Below are positions 55,731-64,000 of a stretch of 64,000 bases of DNA, piece by piece. The DNA comes from Dipteronia dyeriana. Lineage: Eukaryota; Streptophyta; Magnoliopsida; Sapindales; Sapindaceae. Made by a program: the position numbers and the translations under genes. The DNA is taken from positions 878,001 through 942,000 of the forward strand of contig CM065296.1 in NCBI GenBank assembly GCA_032871835.1. The letters run 5' to 3'. The stretch's first letter is position 1. Every line of letters starts with the position of its first letter. Under the pieces are notes generated by a model, which saw nothing but the letters and a program-made list of their open reading frames with translations, was not told the DNA's origin and ran no database searches.

Positions 55731-55940
55731 GGGTCTTTCCCCCTTAATTTTCATATTCTGAATCCAAATTTGATGATAGATTTGTGAAATTCTCTCTCTT
55801 TTGTTCTCAAATTCTCAGTTTAAATAAAATAGTTATTTTCTAGTTAAATTATGTCTGGTTAATTTTATATAGTTGGAGCCAAAGGTGATACTGTTGGTAT
55901 GGAAAATATGATCCAATTTTGGTAAGTTAATTATTTTTTG

Positions 55941-56238
55941 TTTTCTCCCATCTGATCTTTGTGGAGTTTTTGAATCACTGTAGATAGACAAATATTGTCT
56001 AGCACAGTGAGTACTCTTACCCATATCTATCTGAGAGTGGTTTATCCCCTCTGATCTTTGTGGAGTTTTTGACTCACTGTAAACAGACAGATATGGTCTA
56101 GCACAGTGAGTCCTTTTACCATATCTATCAGATAGTGGTTTATCCCCTCTAATATTTGTGGAGTTTTGACTCACTGTAGATAGACAGGTGTTGTCTAGCA
56201 CAGTGAGTACTTTTACCCACATCTATCAGAGAGTGGTC
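55941..56238 (+). repeat. Three tandem hairpin units of about 98 bp in element H LTR
   Basis: Each unit reads CCCTCTGATCTTTGTGGAG, then a GACTCACTGT...ACAGTGAGT inverted repeat with nested AGACA/TGTCT arms, then ATCTATCAGAGAGTGG. In unit 3 the perfect arms are 56169-56177 and 56200-56208. At least two units are seen in the 3' LTR before the window ends. Confidence 0.9.
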
Positions 56239-56479
56239 AGTGGAGTGGAATACCATCCAATTAATCTGGACTAAATATTAATAAATTGATCATATTCGAA
56301 TTACTAACAGTGGATCCCTTAGCCCTAGTATTAATTTTAATTGATTTACATTTTTATATCAAGCTTATTAATTAATCTAGATAATTAATTCTACAAGGAC
56401 AAGTGAACAACCTCTCGGTGGTTACTATGACACTCTTATACTTGGGAGTATGAACACTTCTTTAGGACGTATCAAGTTT

Positions 56480-56498
56480 TTGCCGCCGCTGCCGGGCA
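56480..56498 (+). other. Primer binding site, element H (mutated tRNA-Asp type)
   Basis: TTGCCGCCGCTGCCGGGCA is TGGCGCCGCTGCCGGGGA-like with a few changes. It lies six bases from the LTR end. Confidence 0.8.
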
Positions 56499-56929
56499 AA
56501 TAAGTTCGCATTTTCTTTGTAGAAGTAATTTTTTTTTTTTTTTCTATCTTCTTTGCTCTTATTTTGTATTCAGGTTTGGATCACTCATCTTAATCATAAA
56601 CTTCATCCACTTTAAAAAAAAAGCACTTGTAATCATTAATCATATTTTTGTATTTTAGTCCTTCAACTTTTTTTTATTTGCATTTTAGCTTAGATCTAGT
56701 TTGTATTTGCATATACGTCATTTTATTTTTCATTTTTGCATATCAGTCACTGTAATTATCATATTTTCACTTTAGTCCCTATATGTTTAATTATTAGCAC
56801 TTTTACCCCAATACTTGTACATATTTGCATTTACACCTTTAGAATTTTGCATCTTGTTATTTTTATCACTTTTTCTTTTATTTTCTTTATTTTTTTTATT
56901 TCACCTCTATGAACCCTCATTAAATTTGC
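56499..56929 (+). other. Leader of element H
   Basis: T-rich, non-coding DNA between PBS and gag. Homopolymer T tracts are frequent and no feature is recognised. Confidence 0.5.
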
Positions 56930-58560
56930 ATGAGACGTTGGTCTCAAACATCCAGTGGTAGATTAATTAGGAGATCACAATCACCCACATTCACCAACAA
57001 CATGGCTGAAAACCCCATAGACATCCAACAGGAAACCAAGCCAAGAACCTTTTAGACCACCTTGACAACATATCTCAACACAGCAACCAGCCGCCTTATG
57101 TTGACCATGACCAACACATTAACCCAAATCCACCTAGAACTCTTAGAGACTATATGAATCTCACATATACTGGAACATCTTCATGCATAGCTTTCCCACC
57201 AAATGCATTACACTTTAATTTTAAACCGGGAATCATTCAACTTTTACCCAATTTTCACGGTCTTGAATATGAAAACCCATATTTGCATCTTAGGGAGTTT
57301 GAGGAAGTCTGTAACACTTGACTGACCAAAATGTTAGCATGGATATAATTAGGCTTAAGTTTTTCCCTTTTTCCTTCAAAAATAAAGCTAAAACTTGGTT
57401 ACAAAACCTTAGGTCATAATCAATTCAAACTTAGAATGATATGCAACAACAGTTCTTAATGAAATTTTTCCCACCTCATAGAACAAACTCTCTTAAGAGG
57501 CAAACCACTTCATTTGCCCAAAAACCTGGGGAAACACTTTACCAATGTTGGGATAGTTCAAAGAGTTGTTAAATGTCTGTCCACATCACGGTTTTAAAAC
57601 ATGGAGGATAGTGTCACATTTCTATGAGGGACTCACACCCTAAAGTAGACAAGCCATTGAAATGGTGTGTAATGGGGAGTTCAGTGACAAAAATCCTGAA
57701 GAAGCACTTGAATACCTTGACCATATTGCCGAAAATGCTCAAAATTGAGACACCATTGGTTTCTATGAGTCCATGAGCAAACCACAACCATCTCCATCTA
57801 GTGGAGGCATTTACAATCTTAGGGAAGATCATGACCTTCAAGCTAGATTCACATCCCTAGCTAGGAAAGTTGAAGCTTTAGAAACTGAAAAGAGTGAACA
57901 TGTAAAATATGTACAAGAAATTGCATGCCATGTATGTGATTCTGATGATCATATCACTCATAGTTGGCCAACTTTACCAGCCATAAAATATTGCCTTCAT
58001 GAACAAGTCAATGTTTTGCACGCTTTCAACAAGCCAAATTCCAACCCATATTCACAAACCTACAATCCTAGTGGGAGAAATCACCCAAATTTTAGTTGGA
58101 GGAACAACAATCAAGCCCAGTCTTCACAACCACCAGGTCCATCAAATCCACAAACACACTAGAATTTCCAAAACCCTCAAGGTCATGCACCTTATGTCCC
58201 TCTATCTAGGAAAAACCTTGAAGACACTTTACACTCATTCATTGAGAAGCAAGAATCCATTAATAGCCAAACTGCACAAACCTTGACAGATGTTAAAGAT
58301 ACTTTGGCAAAGATTGATTCTATACTCACCACACACAAAAAGGTAAGTTTCCATCTCAACCACAACCAAATCCCAAGAGTCAATCAAGTCCCTATGATAA
58401 TAATCAATGCCCATATCAAGTCAAATCAATTATCACTCTTCATAGTGGTAAGGTCATTGAAAAACCTATTCTTGAATCTGGTAAAAATGATGATGAGTCA
58501 CTTTCCAAGGGTAAGGAAGGGGTTGATGAAACCACTGTTAACGAAGAAATAATTGAATCC
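56930..58560 (+). pseudogene. gag: Element H gag, frameshifted
   Basis: ATG at 56930 opens MRRWSQTSSGRLIRRSQSPT. A frame change at about 57050 leads to LDHLDNISQHSNQPPYVDHD and FHGLEYENPYLHLREFEEVC. The Retrotrans_gag core (IRLKFFPFSFKNKAKTWLQN, QFLMKFFPPHRTNSLKRQTT, LLNVCPHHGFKTWRIVSHFY) lies in another frame. HVCDSDDHITHSWPTLPAIK is a zinc-finger-like remnant at about 57925. NPYSQTYNPSGRNHPNFSWR, then a helical tail (ESINSQTAQTLTDVKDTLAK), match other Athila gag proteins. Stops lie near 57420, 57640, 57746 and 58160. Confidence 0.88.
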
Positions 58561-59450
58561 CCACCTACACTCCCATATCCTCAGGCTCTTAAAAATTCAC
58601 AGAAATCGAAGTATTCCCCAGATATTTTTGAAATTTTCAAACAGGTAAAGATCAATATCCCTTTGTTGAACGCAATCAAACAGGTACCTTTTTATGCCAA
58701 ATTTTTGAAGGATCTGTGCACTATGAAAAGGAAGCACCAGGTAAGAAAGAAAGCCTTTATGGCTGAACAGGTAAGTTCCATTCTTTCCAGTAAAAATGTT
58801 TTGAAATATAAAGATCCTGGTTGTCCCACTATTTCCTGCACAATTGGTAACTATAAAATTGAGCATGCTTTACTTGACATAGGTGCTAGTGTAAATTTGC
58901 TCCCATACTCATTTTATCAGCAACTTAAACTTGGTGAGTTAAAGCCGACTTCAACCACACTTTGTCTTGCTAATAGGTCAATTAAAATACCAAAAGGAAT
59001 AGGTGAAGATGCGTTAGTACAAGTCGATAAATTTATCTACCCAGTAGATTTTATTGTCTTGGAAATACAACCTGTTGTTAATGAGTACAAATCAAATCCT
59101 GTTATATTGGGCCAACCATTTTTAGCTACTGCTAATGCCTTAATTAATTGCAGAAATGGAATAATGAGCATGTCTTTTGGAAATATGGAAATTAAGCTTA
59201 ATTTTTTCAACATATCTAAAGAACCATTTGATGATGAAAATGAAGATGAAGATGTAGACATTATTGAAACCATTGTTGAAGATCATGTTCAAAATGATTC
59301 TCTTAACTCATCTGAAATTTGTTTGATCAATTCACCTGAGTCAAGCATGCATTCACATCTTGATGATTGTTTGCAGATTGTCAAAGAAGAATGAGACACT
59401 TCAGATTTTGAAGAATTGGAACAGAAAGATGACGAGCCAGAAGAAAAAGC
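58561..59450 (+). pseudogene. pol: Element H protease, largely intact
   Basis: The open frame 58663-59394 includes IKQVPFYAKFLKDLCTMKRK and CTIGNYKIEHALLDIGASVN. Its DIGAS site matches the DLGAS variant usual in this branch. It continues TLCLANRSIKIPKGIGEDAL, VDFIVLEIQPVVNEYKSNPV and LGQPFLATANALINCRNGIM. An acidic linker follows, with a TGA at 59392-59394. Of all coding domains in the window this is among the best preserved. Confidence 0.9.
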
Positions 59451-60796
59451 ACTCATCAATGATTCTTTTCCTGGTGATCTTTTATTCTCTATCACAACTT
59501 TGCCTTGGTATGCTGACATTGTTAATTATCTTGCAACATGAATGATGCCACTCTATTGGAATGCACAGGACAGAAAGAAATTTTTGACCGAGGTAAAACG
59601 TTTTTATTGGGATGACCCGTACTTATTCAAGTATTGTCCTGATCAAATTGTTCAACGGTGTATTCCAGGCAATGAGGTAAGTAGTGTCATTGAATTTTGT
59701 CATTCTGAAGCATGTGGTGGTCATTTTTCGTCAAAGAAAACGGCTGTAAAAATCTTGCAATGTGGATTTTATTGGCCCACCTTGTCTAAAGACGCACATG
59801 CATTCCGTAAAATCTTTGAAAAATTGTCAAAAGTTAGGATCCATTTCCAAGCGAAACATGATGCCTTTAAACCCCATTCTTGTCATTGAAATATTTGATT
59901 GTTGGGGAATTGATTTTATGGGTCCATTTCCATTGTCATTTGGATTTTTATACATTTTGGTTGCCGTTGATTATGTGTCAAAATGGGTCGAGGCAATTCC
60001 TTGTCAAAATAATGATCACAAAACAGTGATTAAGTTTTTAAAGGAAAATCTTTTGAGTCGATTTGGAATCCCTCGAGCCATTATCAGTGATGGAGGCAAA
60101 CACTTTTGTAACAAACCTTTTGACTCTTTAATGAATAAATATGGAGTCACACACAATTGCTACACCATACCACCCTCAAACAAGTGGTCAAGTTGAGTTA
60201 GCAAATAGGGAGATAAAATATATCTTGCAGAAAACGGTTAACCCTAATCGAAAAGATTAGTTTATTAGACTAAATGATGCGCTTTGGGCTTACCGCACTG
60301 CATTCAAAACATCTTTAGGTATGTCTCCTTATCGTTTAATTTATGGAAAACCTTACCACTTACCTGTTGAACTTGAGAAAAAAGCATTGCAATTAAAGCT
60401 TTCAATTCTAACATAAATGGTGCTGGTGAATTGCGCAAGTTGCAAATAAATGAACTTGAAGAATTAAGAAATGATGCGTATGAAAATGCAAAAAATCTTA
60501 AAGAAAAATCTAAAACCTTTCATGACAGATGAATTTTAAGAAGATCATTTGAAGTTGGTCAAAAGGTTTTGCTTTATAATTCTCGACTTCATTTATTTCC
60601 TGGCAAATTGAAATCAAAATAGAGTGGTCCATTTGTTGTGAAACACGTGTATCCATATGGTGCCCTTGACATTGAGAATCCTAGGAATGGTAACGTGTTT
60701 AAAGTAAATGGACAACGTGTGAAACCATTCTTAGAAAATACAGATTTTCAAAAAGACTATGCCGTCCTTTTTGACCCTTGTTACAAAGGTAAGTAA
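59451..60796 (+). pseudogene. pol: Element H integrase, broken, joined after RT/RNase H deletion
   Basis: LFSITTLPWYADIVNYLAT is the segment that follows RNase H in relatives, and a stop follows. DRKKFLTEVKRFYWDDPYLF and CHSEACGGHFSSKKTAVKIL give the zinc-binding His and Cys ligands, though later Cys residues are lost. The core has IFDCWGIDFMGPFPLSFGFL (first Asp kept), RAIISDGGKHFCNKPFDSLM (second Asp) and [20 protein letters not shown] (Glu) over two frame changes (about 59800 and 60170). The C-terminal barrel reads VGQKVLLYNSRLHLFPGKLK, GPFVVKHVYPYGALDIENPR, ending FDPCYKGK with a TAA at about 60795. Stops lie near 60258, 60412 and 60620. Confidence 0.89.
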
Positions 60797-61640
60797 ACAA
60801 ATCTTTTGCTTTTGACTTTATGTGTGTTTGCAATTATTATTTTTGTTTTTGTTCGCTTTTACGTTTTGAATTTTTGCAGGATTAATTTCTAGGTTCAATT
60901 TTTGATTGGTGTGTTTTGCTATATAACCCCGATTAAGTGGCGGATAACGGTACTCCATGAAAATTCAAGTCGGTTTAATTCAGTTTCCCAAATAACTAAT
61001 CCCCAAAACAAGGCATGGATGGAATTTTCGCAAACCTGTGAAAACATTTTCCATCATTGCCCCAAAATGCTCTGAAAAAGATTTACAAAGCACGTTCCGA
61101 AAGATTACGCTTACTGATGATAAACAACATTCCTGTTGAAATTCGCTAGTTGATTGAAGCTAAGGTACGTCTAGCAGGTGAGTCTGCTGATTCATTTATA
61201 TCTTACATTCCTGGTTTTGGAAGAATTAACCTTGCAAAAAAGCGAAGAGCTAAGAAGTTAGGGGGTTACATGTCACAAATGTGCACATACAACTTGCAAC
61301 ACACGTTGTCGTTCTTTAGGAATGATGTCTAATAATCGGGAAGATAAAATTTTATTCATTAGGTATGGTTTGCGTATGGAGTCTTTGGATAATATCTTAA
61401 CGACTCTTGATGCACATTCTAGTGGATATGTGCAAATGGCAATTGACCGATTATGGCCACAATTTTGAAAAGAACATGCACAATATAGTCTTGAGAATCT
61501 TACTTTAAAAGACCCTGTTTGCCAATTTATAAGAAAATTGGATGGGAAGCATATCCCTGACCTATAGAGGGCGTTGAAGCCATTTCTGGACGTAAAACCA
61601 GAGGAAGATGTGAGCCACAATCACAACTACCAGTAAATAT
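60797..61640 (+). pseudogene. Element H 3' ORF remnant with intron-like flanks
   Basis: A T-rich GTAAGT...TTTTTGCAG segment (about 60790-60880) resembles an intron. After it, coding-like pieces in different frames appear: VRLAGESADSFISYIPGFGR, then AKKRRAKKLGGYMSQMCTYN (61150-61332), then NNREDKILFIRYGLRMESLD and DAHSSGYVQMAIDRLWPQF (about 61325-61470), then HAQYSLENLTLKDPVCQFIR. Stops at about 61147 and 61467 and a frame change at about 61330 break it. I do not recognise the family. The position matches the extra ORF of Athila-type elements. Confidence 0.5.
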
Positions 61641-62440
61641 CCTTTTATTTTTATTATCTTTTTCCTTCCGCATTTAATGTCTTTTGTAATTATTGTTGTT
61701 TACTTTTGATTTTTGAAGAATACAAGTAATGCAGAATTGATCTGAATCTCAGTTTGTGATTGTCCCATGGTTTTTATGCATTTTATTTTCCTATATTTTG
61801 TATTTCTTTTGTTGTTTTGCAGGATTTTGTTGTCTTTCAAGTTGGTCAGGTGATATCTTCTAAACCTTACCTCTTTCTAATGACATTGGGGACAATGTCT
61901 CGTTCTGGTCAGGGGGAGGGGATAGTTGATTCAATAAATTTTGTTTTTCAAAAAAAAAAAAAAACTTCTGACCATTTTTTTTTTGTAAATATGGCTGAGT
62001 AAGGAGATATTTTAGATACTTCTGAGACACATCTTTGTAGTTCTTATGCATTTTTCCTCTCTTCTGACTATTCAAATTTATAAACTCTCCATTGTGATAT
62101 CATTGACTAATCCTTTTGTTCATTAAGTCATTTTGAGAAATTTTTGGAACTATTCTAGACACACACGCACATTGACACGTGATTATGTGCAGTAAGTTGA
62201 GATTTTACGATATTGAGTTCTGAAACATCATTCAAGAGTAACAACCAAAGGTAGTGGTCTTGTTTAAAAATATATATAGTAATGATAATAGTAATGATAG
62301 TAATGATAATAATAATAATAATTTTGTGTTTTGTGACCAAAACTCTTACTTAGTAGTCGGGCCTCATATCTCGGTAAGCATAGAGTGTTCACGTAAAGCG
62401 GTGGAGTCTAGATAGAATAAAGTACAGTTCCGTAGCCTCT
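61641..62440 (+). other. 3' untranslated region of element H, first part
   Basis: T-rich and A-rich tracts, including a poly(A) run at 61951 and a (TAA/TGA)n tract at 62279-62322. A second intron-like T-rich stretch ending TTTTTGAAG (about 61718) and another ending TTTTGCAG (about 61822) occur. No frame is convincing. Confidence 0.5.
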
Positions 62441-62690
62441 TTAACTCGAGCAATTAAGTATGAGGGTTGCTTTAACACCTAATGCCCTAAGACCAACTGG
62501 TTTGGGAGTCATTGACCCAAAGCTCATTACACGGGGTTAAAGAGAAAGCTTAAGGGAATTGTAATAAAAAAAAACATCTGCAATCCGAGTAATTAAGCTC
62601 GTAGGATTGTTTTAACACTTAATGCCTTAAAGCCAACTGGTTTGGGAGTTATTGGCCTAAAGCTCACTACATGGATTAAAGATGAAATGT
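62441..62690 (+). repeat. Tandem duplication of about 125 bp in the 3' region of element H
   Basis: Two copies, near 62448-62560 and 62580-62690, share AATTAAG, then TTTAACACYTAATGCCYTA (Y = C or T), CCAACTGGTTTGGGAGT and AAAGCTCA. They differ at about one base in six to ten, so the duplication is not recent. Confidence 0.85.
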
Positions 62691-62977
62691 TTGTTTTCAA
62701 TTGTGTTATATTAAAAAAAAACCAAAAAAAAAAATACTACTGCCTAAGGAAGAAGCCCTGATGAGATTTCGGAATGAAAATGTTGTTTGATTTCAATTGA
62801 ATCTCATAGTTATTGTGTTGATCTTTATTGAGCACAAGAAAGTTTGGTTGATAACTCAATTGATGACTGGTTTCAAAGGGTGAGAAAAGAAGTATGGGAG
62901 AGTTTGTCTATTTGGTAGTTTAGATATTTGAATTTGAGTTTTTATTATTTTCGCTTTAATTGCTAGGGACTAGCAAT

Positions 62978-62994
62978 AAGTTGGTTGGGGGGTG
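62978..62994 (+). other. Polypurine tract region, element H
   Basis: AAGTTGGTTGGGGGGTG precedes the 3' LTR start TGCTTAACAC. G-rich runs before the LTR are the usual form of the plus-strand primer in this group. Confidence 0.65.
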
Positions 62995-64000
62995 TGCTTA
63001 ACACTGAAAAGTGTATGTGTGCTAAGGTATAATATCATCATTTTACACTTCCAATATGATTAATTCCTCAATTTAGACATAATTTCGTTCGCTCGCTTAA
63101 ATAAATGTGTTGTGTAGTAATCAGTGTATTTTTCTTTGTATTTCAGAGGTAATTCGATCAATTCAGAATCATAGAGAAGTCAGATGGCAAAACAAACATC
63201 GTTTTCAAGTTTAGAACGTCAAAACCTTAGGAAGACCATGAATGGTATTTTTGTAATTTTGACTATTCACTGTTCACAGGTGACTTTCACTATTCAAAGT
63301 TGACTTTCATTGTTCCTGATAATGTGGCACATTCCTATTGACCCAAACTACGAGTGCACCATACACGCGGCTGTAGAGAATCATATTCTAGAAGTCGGTG
63401 CACTGTTTACGAGTCACTTTATGGATGCGTTACTGTTCATTGTTCACTTCACGGATGTGTTACTGTTCATTGTCACTGTTCACTGATGACATGGCAAAAT
63501 TTGGATGCTCCATTCTAAATTCATCCGATGGTCAATTTTCATCCTTATTTTGTATAAATAGGGGGTTTCTCCCCTCTAATTTTGATATTCTGAATCCAAA
63601 TCTGATATTAGATTTGTGAAATTCTCTCTCTTTTGTTCTGAAATTCTCAGTTTAAATAAAATAGCTATTTTCTAGTTAAATTATGTCTGGCTAATTTTAT
63701 ATAGCTAGGGCCAAAGGTGATACTGTTGGTATGGAAAATATGATCCAATTATGGTAAGTTTATTATTTTTATGCTTTCTCCCCTCTGATCTTTGTAGAGT
63801 TTTTGACTAACTGTAGATAGGCAGATATTGTCTAGCACAGTGGGTACTTTTACCCTTATTTATCAGAGAGTGGTTTCTTCCCTCTGATCTTTGTGGAGTT
63901 TTTGAATCACTGTAGACAGACAGATAGATATTGTCTAGCACAGTGAGTACTTTTACCCATATCTATCAGAGAGTGGTTTATCCCCTCTAATATTTGTGGA
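62995..64000 (+). repeat. 3' LTR of element H, truncated by window end
   Basis: It starts TGCTTAACACTGAAAAGTGT and follows 55199 onward with substitutions and small indels. The CACTGTTCA array is longer than in the 5' LTR. The hairpin units start again at about 63775 and the window ends inside the third. Confidence 0.92.

Larger units (their letters stand above)
55199..56474 (+). repeat. 5' LTR of element H, 1276 bp
   Basis: It starts TGATTAACACTGAAAAGTGT and ends GGACGTATCA before the PBS. It aligns with 62995-64000. U3 has a TTCACTGT-rich array (55441-55660) and a TATA box TATAAATAGA at 55721-55730. A triplicated hairpin unit (55941-56238) lies downstream. Confidence 0.92.
55199..64000 (+). 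mobile_element. Ty3/gypsy element H, Athila-like, lacking RT and RNase H
   Basis: The 5' LTR (55199-56474), tRNA-Asp-type PBS, gag, protease, integrase, a 3' region and the start of the 3' LTR (62995) are present. Protease linker sequence runs into the segment that normally follows RNase H (about 59450), so about 1.6-1.7 kb of pol is absent. The remaining domains are moderately preserved, apart from frameshifts in gag. The element can only be mobilised with RT supplied in trans. Confidence 0.88.

Overview
The window is plant nuclear DNA, probably eudicot and heterochromatic or pericentromeric. It is A+T rich and almost wholly built of nested LTR retrotransposons of the Ty1/copia and Ty3/gypsy superfamilies. 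Smaller DNA transposons (hAT, CACTA), a tRNA-derived SINE and an unclassified A+T-rich repeat make up most of the rest. I recognise no intact cellular gene. One possible degenerate exon lies near 19.1-19.3 kb. Nearly every element coding region is broken by nonsense codons and frameshifts, so the open frames are decayed element domains.

Layout. (1) 1-8629: copia element A, plus strand, with the 5' LTR cut by the window edge, gag-pol at 2636-6503 and the 3' LTR at 6518-8629. It sits inside the third ORF of element B. (2) 8630-about 17860: Athila-like Ty3 element B, minus strand. From right to left it has LTR, tRNA-Asp-type PBS, gag, protease, RT, RNase H, integrase, a promoter-like spacer with a candidate 5'-UTR intron, and an ORF3 of the plant transposon protein type. 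(3) 17861-20540: low-information DNA with an 89-bp SINE bounded by 18-bp target duplications. (4) 20541-22346: truncated SIRE-like copia LTR (element C). (5) 22347-23850: two tandem units of an A+T-rich repeat D, which recurs inverted at 40.3-54.6 kb. (6) about 24350-40085: Ty3 element E, plus strand. Its LTR carries an internal promoter duplication, a hAT MITE with a perfect 8-bp TSD and a second SINE-like tract. Its gag is split by an LTR-like insertion and its RT by copia element F (32132-38241, TSD CTATC), which has gag only. (7) 40484-42048: non-autonomous CACTA element. (8) 42577-54376: complete Tat-type Ty3 element G (TSD AAAAT), with gag-pol in sense and a spliced coiled-coil gene in antisense at its 3' end. 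(9) 54639-55198: LTR-like fragment. (10) 55199-64000: Ty3 element H, lacking RT and RNase H, with its 3' LTR running off the window.

Mechanistically, gag packages element RNA, protease matures the polyprotein, RT/RNase H copy it from a tRNA primer at the PBS, and integrase inserts the copy. F and H could move only with enzymes supplied in trans. The most interesting signals are two accessory genes that look independently transcribed. B's ORF3 follows a copy of the LTR's own GC-rich hairpin array plus a GT-AG intron in the 5' UTR. G's antisense gene has a TATA box, phase-compatible introns and a poly(A) signal. A further theme is a block of GC-rich palindromes just upstream of the TATA box in the LTRs of four different families (B, C, E and F).
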